From Spartobacteria bacterium (GTDB lineage: Bacteria; Verrucomicrobiota; Verrucomicrobiia; Chthoniobacterales; UBA6821): a stretch of 5,233 bases of DNA. This document shows, in pieces, positions 1 to 5,233 of the stretch. Below the pieces are notes generated by a model. That model worked only from the letters and a program-made list of their open reading frames with translations. It was not told where the DNA came from and searched no databases. Position numbers and translations under genes: made by a program. The first letter of the stretch is position 1. Each line of letters starts with the position of its first letter. The stretch is from positions 1-5,233 of the forward strand of contig CANIBV010000103.1 of the NCBI GenBank assembly GCA_947466005.1. Direction: 5' to 3'.

Positions 1-335
1 GCCACAAACCAGTAGCTCTCGCCGGCAAAAAGAGTGAGACGGAGGAAGAGAGGGACTCCCCTGGTGAGTGAGCCGCCCCATTCCCCATCGCGGATCTTGA
101 AGCCATCGTTCTGAAAAGCTCCGGCCACCTCCAAAGCCATGCGCCTGGCTTCGGTGGGGATGGGAGCCATCCGATGAGAAGGCTGGCCCTGGGCCCCTTC
201 AGACTGCGCTGAATGTTCTGATGGGGAGACTGTGGGAGCGAGGGTAGCCGGGACAGCTTCCTCCGATGCAGCAATTGCCAGTGAGCAGGCGATCGTCGCA
301 GCGGCAAGGAGCGATCCAATGGTCTGGGGCTTCAT
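1..335 (-). CDS. Uncharacterised exported protein, 3' part beyond the window edge
   Basis: An open frame on the minus strand starts at ATG 335-333 and runs off the left edge without a stop, giving 111 codons. Residues 1-23 look like a signal peptide: a Lys at position 2, a hydrophobic Leu/Ala-rich core, and an AIA motif at 20-22 that suits signal peptidase I cleavage. A Cys at 17 sits in a poor lipobox (TIAC), so lipoprotein processing is less likely. Residues 24-60 are a Pro/Ser/Gln-rich linker. A more ordered part begins near 64, with charged and aromatic residues (FQNDGFKIRDGEWGGSL, then a Leu-rich strand and an ESYWFVA end). I do not recognise a named domain. The start is supported by GGGAGG nine bases upstream and by the 4-base ATGA overlap with the stop of the preceding gene, which implies translational coupling. 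Function unknown; probably periplasmic or secreted and used together with its upstream partner. Confidence 0.75.
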   Translation of the reverse strand, partial: MKPQTIGSLLAAATIACSLAIAASEEAVPATLAPTVSPSEHSAQSEGAQGQPSHRMAPIPTEARRMALEVAGAFQNDGFKIRDGEWGGSLTRGVPLFLRLTLFAGESYWFV

Positions 336-1285
336 GGTTTCAGTCCTCCCGTCTTGGGCTTGGCTGGGGCATTCGTTGTCGTTGAAGTTGTCGTTAAGGG
401 GGCTGAGGAGGATGGAGATGCTGAGGAAGCCCCAACCGCTGCTGTTGTCACTGGGGACACGGGAGCCACGGTCGTCGATCTCAGGATAAGCTTCACGAGG
501 GCGGCCGCATCGTCGTGAAGCTTTTGAATCCTCTCTCTTTCCTTTTCGTTTGCAGGGTACTGTTGCTGCAGCAATGCCGCTGTGGATTCGAGCACCTCTT
601 TGACCCTCGAGACCAAGGGGTCGCGGCTCATTCTGGAAGGAAGGTTTCCGAGTTGCGAGACGAGTTGCAGGGCCAGATCCGGCTGCCGCAGCACCTGCGA
701 CCCCTGCAGCGAGCTGTTCGCAAGCACAACGCCAGAAGCAACCTCCAGCCCCCTGATCCAAGCGGCGGCGGAGGTGAGGGTGACCAAGTGGCGGTCCTTC
801 TGTTCCACCATCGTCATCTTTACCTCGTTCTCCGTTGCCTCGAGTTCGTCCGCCAGGGCGTCCCAAGAGCTACTGTCGGCAAATTCGATCAGGCTGTTAC
901 CGCGCGCAAGGAGGCTCTGACTGACTCCGAGGGCCTTGGCCTCGGCCATCATCTCGCGGCCGACATTTTTCACCTGCTGGCCGTCCTGAGCCTCCACGGC
1001 GATGTATCCGTTGGCAGCAAGGACTCCCACCGCAAGGGCGAGTTGGGGGCGGGCAGTCGTCACGGGCGCCGTGGCAGGAGTGACCAGCGCGGCCCAATTG
1101 GGCCTGCATGCCTTGTTCAGCGCAGCAAAAACCTCACCCGGAGAGGGAACGCTTAGGGCGTCGAGGAAAAGAGCATCTCTCCTCTGGGATTCCGTCATCA
1201 AGAGGGTCGTGGGACTGGCAACCAGAACCCCCTGACATGTGAGGGTCGTCAGCGCCAGGATGGCAAAATGTCTGCCCGTCAGCAT
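332..1285 (-). CDS. Uncharacterised secreted protein, Verrucomicrobiota-type, 317 aa
   Basis: The protein begins with a signal peptide of about 23 residues (MLTGRH, then a Leu/Ala/Thr-rich core, ending LVA before SP). Cys17 is preceded by Thr and does not form a proper lipobox. The mature part, about residues 25-270, is mostly helical in appearance. It has a GYIAVEAQDGQQVKNVGRE segment (93-111), an ALGVS stretch (118-122), a charged ELEATENEVKMTMVEQKDR helix (147-165), and a WIRGLEVASG segment (176-185). Residues 271-317 are a low-complexity Ser/Thr/Pro/Ala tail ending PKTGGLKP. From memory, similar secreted proteins occur in Verrucomicrobiota genomes without an assigned function; this could not be searched here. 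No enzyme motif is visible. The first ATG is chosen because it includes the whole signal peptide, although no Shine-Dalgarno sequence precedes it. The stop TGA overlaps the next gene's ATG, so the two form an operon. The opposite strand starts hrpB 17 bases away. Confidence 0.85.
   Translation of the reverse strand: MLTGRHFAILALTTLTCQGVLVASPTTLLMTESQRRDALFLDALSVPSPGEVFAALNKACRPNWAALVTPATAPVTTARPQLALAVGVLAANGYIAVEAQDGQQVKNVGREMMAEAKALGVSQSLLARGNSLIEFADSSSWDALADELEATENEVKMTMVEQKDRHLVTLTSAAAWIRGLEVASGVVLANSSLQGSQVLRQPDLALQLVSQLGNLPSRMSRDPLVSRVKEVLESTAALLQQQYPANEKERERIQKLHDDAAALVKLILRSTTVAPVSPVTTAAVGASSASPSSSAPLTTTSTTTNAPAKPKTGGLKP
343..350 (-). promoter_or_regulatory. Ribosome binding site of the downstream exported-protein gene
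   Basis: Read on the minus strand this is GGGAGGAC. The GGGAGG core (350-345) lies nine bases before the ATG at 335-333. It sits inside the last codons of the 317-aa gene, so ribosomes finishing that gene would meet it directly. It decides the start of the partial gene at the left edge. Confidence 0.7.
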
Positions 1286-1302
1286 GGTTTCAGGCTACAC
1301 CA

Positions 1303-3882
1303 GTGACCCGCATGTTACCAGAACCGAACACCCATCCCTCTGACCGGAGTGGCGAATCCATCCGCCGGACCGATCTGCCGATCGAGGAGTTACGAGAGGG
1401 AATCATCGCGGCGTTGAGCGTGGGGAACCGCCTCGTCGTGGAGGCTCCCACCGGTTCTGGAAAATCGACCCAGATCCCGCAGATGCTGCTCGATGCGGGG
1501 ATTCTCGGTTCGGGACGGGCCGTCATCCTGCAGCCCAGACGCCTGGCCGCCAGGATGCTCGCGGCACGCGTCGCCCACGAACGCCACGGCCGCGTGGGTG
1601 ACGAGGTCGGCTACAGGATCCGCCTCGATGATGCCTCGAGTTCGAGCACGCGGCTCCTCTTTGTCACCGAGGGAATCCTGGTCCGTCAGATGCTGGGTGA
1701 TCCCGATCTGCACGGGGTGAGCGCTCTTCTCTTCGACGAGTTCCACGAGCGGCATCTCTACAGTGACATCTCGCTCGCCCAAGCGCTCGCGCTCCAGTCC
1801 ACGCGTCGACCCGACCTGAAGATCATCGTCATGTCGGCCACCCTCGACACCTCGGCCCTGGCCGAGTACCTCCAACCCTGCAGCGTGCTGCGTTCGGGTG
1901 GCCGCACCCATCCGGTGGAGATCGGCTATCTCAGCCGCGATCCAGGTGACGAGAAGCCCTGGGATCTGGCAGCGGATGCCGCCCAGGAGATGCTACGCAA
2001 GACCACGGGAAACCTTCTGGTTTTCATGCCGGGCGCCTATGAGATCGCACGCACGATCTCCACCCTCCGGGTGCGCCTCCCTGCGAGCATCGCCGCCCTT
2101 CCCCTCCATGGGGAACTCACCCCTGCCGATCAGGATGCCGCCGTCTCCTCAGAAGGAGGGCGCAAGGTCATCGTGGCCACCAATGTCGCCGAGACATCGC
2201 TCACGATCGATGGCGTAACCGGCGTCATCGACAGCGGTCTGGCCCGCATCGCGAGTTTCGATGCCCGCCGCGGGATCAACACCCTCCTGATCGAGAAAAT
2301 CAGCAGGGCCTCCGCCGATCAGAGGGCCGGGCGCGCCGGGCGCACATCCCCCGGTGTCTGCCTCCGCCTCTGGACAGAACGTGAGCACATGCGGCGTATC
2401 CCCCGTGAGGCTCCGGAGATCCACCGCGTCGACCTGAGTGAGGTCCTGCTCACCCTGAAGGCGGCGGGATTCACCTCCATGGAGGACATCCGCTGGCTCG
2501 ATGCCCCCCAGACACCGGCTCTTCTCCGCGCCGAGACACTCCTGCGCGATCTCGGTGCCCTCGATCACGATGGGGCGATCACCCCCCTCGGCAGACGGAT
2601 GCTCGCCTTCCCCACCCACCCCCGCTACGCCCGCATGCTTCTGGCGGCGCAGGAATTCGGCTGCGTGCGCGCCGTAGCCCTGATGGCGGCGCTTACCCAG
2701 TCACGCCCGCTGCTGCTGCGTACCGATCGGAAGACGGAGGAAGAGCGTCAGGATCTCTTTGGAGGCGGCGGTTCCGATTTCCTAGTGATGGCCCGAGCCT
2801 TCCGATGGGCTGAGAAAAACGATTTCCGAGCTGACCGCTGCCGGCAGTTCGCCGTCCATGGTGATGCCGCACGCCAGACGGCAAAAGTCTACGAGCAGTT
2901 CCTGAAACTGGCCGAGGGGCAGGGACTCGATGTGGATGCACCAGCGGCACCGGACGAGGCTCTGGCGCGGTGCATCCTTGCGGGATTCGCCGATCAGGTG
3001 GCCCGCCGACGAGGGATGGGGACCAACCTCTGCGACATCGTGCACGGCCGGAGGGGACTCCTCGCCAAGGAGAGCGCTGCCGCGGAAAGCCGCCTCGTGG
3101 TAGCTGCGGAAATCAGCGAGATCGGACAGGGAAGCGGCGATGTCCGCGTCCAACTCTCCATGGCCACGGCAATCGACGAGCAGATGCTGCGGGATCTCTT
3201 CCCCGAGGACTTCACCGACAAGAACGACTACTTCTTCGACACGGCCACCAACCGCGTAGTGAAGCGGACGGAGAAGATATTTCGTGACCTCGTACTGGAG
3301 TCGGTCCATCGCGACGCCTCGCCGAGCGAAGAAGCCTCGAAGGTTCTGGCAGCAGCGCTGGCGCAAGGAGATCTTCCGCTGCCGACCTGGAAGGAGGAAA
3401 CGGAGGAGTGGATGCAGCGTGTGATGTGGCTGGCCCACTTCCACCCAGAACTTGAACTCCCCTCCTTTGGAGAGGCGGAGCGCCTTGCCGCTCTTGAGAA
3501 GTGGTGCCAAGGCGCCGTCGGATACCGTGAGGTCAAGGACAGACCGGCGCTTCCCGCCCTCCAGTCCCTTCTCACACCAGCACAGCGATCTGCGCTGGAG
3601 CGACTGGCACCGGACAAACATGAACTCCCAGGAGGCCGCAAAGCCCGTCTTATCTACAAACCCTCGGGCCAGGTCACCATGAGCGCCCTGATCCAGGATC
3701 TCTACGGCGTGACAGCCGCGCCGAAGCTCGCGGGAGGGAAGGCCGAAGTGACTATCGAGATCCTTGCCCCGAACCGCCGACCGATCCAGGTCACCCGCGA
3801 TCTCAACTCCTTCTGGAAGGAGACCTATCCGAAAATCAAACCGGAGTTGTCACGCCGTTACCCGAAGCATAAATGGCTGTGA
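1303..3882 (+). CDS. hrpB: ATP-dependent RNA helicase HrpB (DEAH/RHA family)
   Basis: This 859-aa protein is a complete HrpB-type DEAH/RHA superfamily 2 helicase; the family is usually about 800-850 aa. Visible motifs are I (Walker A) APTGSGKST at 48-56, Ia LQPRRLAAR at 76-84, Ib TEG at 122-124, II DEFH at 145-148 inside the family-typical DEFHER, III SAT at 178-180, IV near LLVFMPG at 238-244, V VATNVAETSLTI at 291-302, and VI QRAGRAGR at 340-347. The helicase-associated region follows (about 365-580). The HrpB-specific C-terminus includes LRDLFPEDF (629-637) and ends with the signature VTRDLNSFWKETY and RYPKHKW. It should unwind RNA using ATP in the cytoplasm; the physiological substrate of HrpB is poorly defined in most bacteria. 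The start is GTG 1303; ATG 1312, three codons later, is an alternative. A weak AGG at 1292-1294 favours GTG. The frame is closed by TGA at 1240-1242, with no earlier start codon. The 20-odd residues before LPIEEL are an unusual short extension. Confidence 0.97.
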   Translation: MTRMLPEPNTHPSDRSGESIRRTDLPIEELREGIIAALSVGNRLVVEAPTGSGKSTQIPQMLLDAGILGSGRAVILQPRRLAARMLAARVAHERHGRVGDEVGYRIRLDDASSSSTRLLFVTEGILVRQMLGDPDLHGVSALLFDEFHERHLYSDISLAQALALQSTRRPDLKIIVMSATLDTSALAEYLQPCSVLRSGGRTHPVEIGYLSRDPGDEKPWDLAADAAQEMLRKTTGNLLVFMPGAYEIARTISTLRVRLPASIAALPLHGELTPADQDAAVSSEGGRKVIVATNVAETSLTIDGVTGVIDSGLARIASFDARRGINTLLIEKISRASADQRAGRAGRTSPGVCLRLWTEREHMRRIPREAPEIHRVDLSEVLLTLKAAGFTSMEDIRWLDAPQTPALLRAETLLRDLGALDHDGAITPLGRRMLAFPTHPRYARMLLAAQEFGCVRAVALMAALTQSRPLLLRTDRKTEEERQDLFGGGGSDFLVMARAFRWAEKNDFRADRCRQFAVHGDAARQTAKVYEQFLKLAEGQGLDVDAPAAPDEALARCILAGFADQVARRRGMGTNLCDIVHGRRGLLAKESAAAESRLVVAAEISEIGQGSGDVRVQLSMATAIDEQMLRDLFPEDFTDKNDYFFDTATNRVVKRTEKIFRDLVLESVHRDASPSEEASKVLAAALAQGDLPLPTWKEETEEWMQRVMWLAHFHPELELPSFGEAERLAALEKWCQGAVGYREVKDRPALPALQSLLTPAQRSALERLAPDKHELPGGRKARLIYKPSGQVTMSALIQDLYGVTAAPKLAGGKAEVTIEILAPNRRPIQVTRDLNSFWKETYPKIKPELSRRYPKHKWL

Positions 3883-3891
3883 GCCATTGAG

Positions 3892-3985
3892 GAATGAAAG
3901 CTGAAACTTGAAACCTGAGTAAAAATTAAAAACGGGAGAAGTTTGTCACCTATAGCCCTCAGGTTTCAGGTCTCAAGCTTCATCC
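3892..3985. repeat. Long inverted repeat made of TGAAACC-like heptamers
   Basis: The left arm (3892-3919) and the right arm (3958-3985) are imperfect inverted copies separated by a 38-base AT-richer loop. Each arm is itself three 7-base units followed by TGAG. On the plus strand the left arm reads TGAAAGC, TGAAACT, TGAAACC from 3895. On the minus strand the right arm reads TGAAGCT, TGAGACC, TGAAACC from 3982. Aligned unit by unit over 25 bases, 20 positions agree, and the innermost 11 bases are identical. It begins nine bases after the hrpB stop. It may be a dispersed genomic repeat, a transcription-ending hairpin, or both. Confidence 0.85.
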
Positions 3986-3989
3986 TTTT
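3892..3989 (+). terminator. Possible terminator of hrpB
   Basis: The inverted repeat directly after hrpB is followed at 3986-3989 by TTTT on the plus strand. A folded transcript would therefore carry a long imperfect stem and a short U run. The 38-base loop and the short T tract are atypical for an intrinsic terminator. On the minus strand no T run follows the hairpin. If it acts, it therefore acts for hrpB rather than for the converging lipoprotein gene. Confidence 0.35.
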
Positions 3990-4094
3990 GCCGCACAATC
4001 CCCTGATCAAGAGCTCTGGATGACGCAGAGATTTTGGTGAAGAGTTAGGCGGAGACTTGAGCTGTATGCCTATACTGCGAATGGCGACAAAAGG

Positions 4095-4108
4095 TGCGTG
4101 GGAACGCA
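4095..4108 (+). other. Small hairpin with GGGA tetraloop
   Basis: TGCGT (4095-4099) pairs with ACGCA (4104-4108) around the loop GGGA, which is a GNRA-type tetraloop when read on the plus strand. It lies in the gene-free gap. Its meaning is unknown; it could be part of a small RNA or a chance fold. Confidence 0.4.
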
Positions 4109-4164
4109 GCTTAGTCATTCGAGGCCATAGCCGAGAAGTCTTCGGTATCGCTAGATCCTAAGAT

Positions 4165-4185
4165 GCCTGGTCGGGGACGACCGGC
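4165..4185 (+). other. Hairpin with GGGA tetraloop near the lipoprotein gene end
   Basis: An 8-bp stem (GCC plus GGTCG against CGACC plus GGC, with T4168 bulged) closes the loop GGGA at 4174-4177. It lies 35 bases beyond the stop codon of the minus-strand lipoprotein gene. There it could slow or end transcription, but no T run follows on that strand. The GNRA-type loop is formed only on the plus strand. Confidence 0.45.
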
Positions 4186-4220
4186 AGACAACAACGCTCC
4201 TCGCCAAAAGATCAAGTCAT

Positions 4221-4424
4221 CTAGTTGCTCTTGGGGAACTGGGGAGGGTTCTGGACATAGTCCGCGTCGGCTTTCTTCGCCGTGCCGTCACCCGTCATCT
4301 TCTCTTGCGACCAGGAAGCGGCTCCAGTGATGTCTTCACCCACCCCCTTCATGGTGTTGCATCCCGAAAGGAGCAGAGGCAGCGCAAGAAGGGCGAGGAT
4401 GGCGAGGTACAGGAATGCTTTCAT
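4221..4424 (-). CDS. Entericidin-like small lipoprotein, 67 aa
   Basis: The N-terminus (MKAFLYLAILALLALPLLLSGC) is a classical lipoprotein signal with the lipobox LSGC and the lipidated Cys at 22. Asn follows at +2, so Lol-type sorting to the outer membrane is plausible. The sequence after the cysteine, CNTMKGVGEDITGAAS (22-37), matches the pattern of the entericidin EcnA/EcnB family (CNT, then GxGEDI). Those are tiny membrane lipoproteins best known from an antidote/toxin pair in E. coli. This protein is longer, with a polar tail (about 39-67) ending in NPPQFPKSN. The mature form is 46 residues. The start ATG 4424-4422 is the only start codon in frame after the upstream gene's stop, and no Shine-Dalgarno sequence directly precedes it. 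It follows the acyltransferase gene by 33 bases, so co-transcription is likely. A toxic or stress role is not shown by sequence alone; many genomes carry a single such protein of unknown function. Confidence 0.85.
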   Translation of the reverse strand: MKAFLYLAILALLALPLLLSGCNTMKGVGEDITGAASWSQEKMTGDGTAKKADADYVQNPPQFPKSN

Positions 4425-4444
4425 AGCGGGATCATTACTAGCAT
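4421..4444 (-). CDS. Possible 7-codon leader ORF (MLVMIPL) overlapping the lipoprotein start
   Basis: On the minus strand ATG 4444-4442 opens a seven-codon frame whose TGA (4423-4421) overlaps the ATG of the lipoprotein gene as ATGA. An AGGA at 4456-4453, eight bases before it, is a plausible ribosome binding site, while the lipoprotein ATG has none of its own. Translation of this mini-ORF could therefore deliver ribosomes to the lipoprotein start by coupling. The frame is so short that chance is a serious alternative. Confidence 0.25.
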   Translation of the reverse strand: MLVMIPL

Positions 4445-4457
4445 TCCCACGGTCCTG

Positions 4458-5233
4458 TCATCCCTTTTTCTCGGAGCTCCATGCCGGAGCTAGGCCACGG
4501 GCGGAGAGAAGTTCCTGATACGGCTCATATTCTCCAGCATAAAAGGGGTAGTCCGCCTTACCCTCCACGGCACCCTTATCCTGTGGTTTGTACCTCCAGT
4601 GTTTGTAACTCCAGAGCCAGAGTTCGGGATGAGCCTTGAGTTCAGGCTCCAGAGCGTCCCAGCAGGCTTGGGCAATCTCCTCGACGGTCGATTCGGAGGT
4701 GATCGGGAGCTCGGGCAAATACCGCACGATGTAGCCACCATCGGGGCGTGGCAGGCACTCGACGGGAATAAGCGAGGCGCCAGTGCGGAGCGCCAACTCG
4801 GCAGGGAGCCGCGTCACCGGCGTGAGGAGGCGACCAAAACACCGGATCACCACAGGGCCCTCGCTCGGCTTGAGGTTGAGATCGATGAGCATTCCCATCT
4901 TGCCCCCCTCCTTGAGGTGGCGAAGCGTCCGCAGCATGGCCCCCTTCTGGGGCATGATCTGCTGGCCGAGCGCCGAACGCCATCCGTCGAAGAGCGGGCC
5001 GAGAAGGGGATTTTTGAGGTGCTGCGCGATGACGGGAAAGGTCCCTAGATGGCGGCAGGTGAGCTGACTCAGCCACTCGAAGTTCCCTGCATGCAGGCAG
5101 AAATAGATGGTAGGTTTCCCCTCGGCCCCATGGGCGGGCATGGGATCGAGTCCCTCCGTCGTGATGATCTCGTCCAGGGCCTCATGGCTGAGGTTGGGAG
5201 ACCAGAGCAACTCCAGTGCCGTGCGGGCAAAGA
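4458..5233 (-). CDS. LpxL/HtrB-type lysophospholipid (lipid A) acyltransferase, 5' end beyond the window
   Basis: The frame is open to the right edge (257 residues visible; the first reads FARTALELLWSPN), so the true start lies outside. A TTG at 5210 is internal, not the start. The family, about 300 aa, transfers an acyl chain to a lipid A precursor at the inner face of the cytoplasmic membrane. The missing 45-60 residues would hold the usual N-terminal membrane anchor. The catalytic HX4E motif is HAGNFE, visible residues 47-52. Next come a GMLIDLN block (113-119, the position of the usual DQ-type segment), CFGRLLTPVTRLPAELALRTGA (131-152), IPVECLPRPDGGYIVRY (155-171), and the C-terminal HPELWLWSYKHWRYKP (201-216), equivalent to the family's WLWxHRRW element. 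The acyl chain and the exact acceptor cannot be read from sequence. The gene is followed after 33 bases by a small lipoprotein gene, in the same reading frame, which fits an envelope operon. Confidence 0.93.
   Translation of the reverse strand, partial: FARTALELLWSPNLSHEALDEIITTEGLDPMPAHGAEGKPTIYFCLHAGNFEWLSQLTCRHLGTFPVIAQHLKNPLLGPLFDGWRSALGQQIMPQKGAMLRTLRHLKEGGKMGMLIDLNLKPSEGPVVIRCFGRLLTPVTRLPAELALRTGASLIPVECLPRPDGGYIVRYLPELPITSESTVEEIAQACWDALEPELKAHPELWLWSYKHWRYKPQDKGAVEGKADYPFYAGEYEPYQELLSARGLAPAWSSEKKG

Larger units (their letters stand above)
3883..4220. other. Intergenic region between convergent genes, no convincing gene
   Basis: These 338 bases separate the hrpB stop from the stop of the lipoprotein gene. 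They are visibly less GC-rich than the flanking genes. The left 100 bases hold the heptamer-built inverted repeat described separately. The rest holds several short hairpins. The only small frames I saw are a 26-codon one at 4081-4161 (MATKGAWERS start, no ribosome binding site) and one starting at ATG 4163 that runs antisense into the lipoprotein gene. Neither is supported. There is no tRNA, rRNA or transposase remnant that I can recognise. Confidence 0.7.

Noticed and set aside
515..1156. 213-codon open frame on the plus strand, opposite the 317-aa secreted protein gene
   Set aside because: Its product is rich in Arg, Gly and His with no domain or signal, it lacks a ribosome binding site, and the opposite strand has a signal peptide and a coupled operon partner. 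It is a GC-driven shadow.
1202..1249. Direct repeat GAGGGTCGT at 1202-1210 and 1241-1249
   Set aside because: Nine bases only, inside the signal-peptide coding part of the minus-strand gene; it probably reflects similar codons and not an operator, though it lies where an hrpB promoter would be.
2782..3621. 279-codon open frame on the minus strand inside hrpB
   Set aside because: hrpB has every family motif on the other strand over this range. The antisense product has no recognisable features and overlaps other antisense frames.
4081..4161. 26-codon ORF starting MATKGAWERS in the intergenic region
   Set aside because: No ribosome binding site, no recognisable feature, and overlapping small hairpins; this length is expected by chance.
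4168..4186. On the minus strand this stretch resembles a tRNA 3' end (CCCCGACCA), as in an attachment site
   Set aside because: No matching 5' acceptor strand, anticodon or T-loop GTTC lies at tRNA distance, which falls in the lipoprotein gene. The match is explained by the self-complementary hairpin, and there is no integrase nearby.
5208..5210. TTG as the start of the acyltransferase
   Set aside because: The frame stays open to the window edge with family-like sequence (FARTALE), and the N-terminal anchor is missing, so the start lies outside.

Overview
The window looks like chromosomal DNA from a GC-rich, diderm (two-membrane) bacterium, most likely a member of the Verrucomicrobiota. This rests on three things. 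There is an LpxL/HtrB-type lipid A acyltransferase and a small outer-membrane-type lipoprotein. The helicase is HrpB, typical of Gram-negative-type genomes. The long secreted protein at 332-1285 resembles, from memory, uncharacterised proteins of Verrucomicrobiota. No database search was possible, so the phylum is an inference.

Layout from left to right. (1) On the minus strand, two uncharacterised exported proteins form a tight operon (317 aa, then one running off the left edge). They are joined by a 4-base ATGA stop/start overlap. (2) Only 17 bases separate the first of these from a divergently transcribed plus-strand gene for an 859-aa DEAH/RHA helicase, HrpB, with all helicase motifs intact. 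(3) A 338-base gap without a convincing gene follows. Its left part is a long inverted repeat built of 7-base units (consensus TGAAACC), just after the hrpB stop and followed by TTTT, so it may end hrpB transcription. The rest holds a few small hairpins of unknown meaning. (4) On the minus strand, converging on hrpB, lie a lysophospholipid/lipid A-type acyltransferase (5' end beyond the right edge) and, 33 bases after its stop, a 67-aa entericidin-like lipoprotein. These two are probably co-transcribed and both act at the cell envelope.

The three blocks (secreted pair, RNA helicase, envelope pair) show no obvious common pathway, and most of the window is ordinary housekeeping or accessory sequence. 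I found no phage, transposase, CRISPR, rRNA or tRNA. The most distinctive features are the heptamer-built inverted repeat, the same TGAAACC heptamer placed directly before the start codons of both secreted-protein genes, and a possible 7-codon leader ORF with its own AGGA site that overlaps the lipoprotein start.
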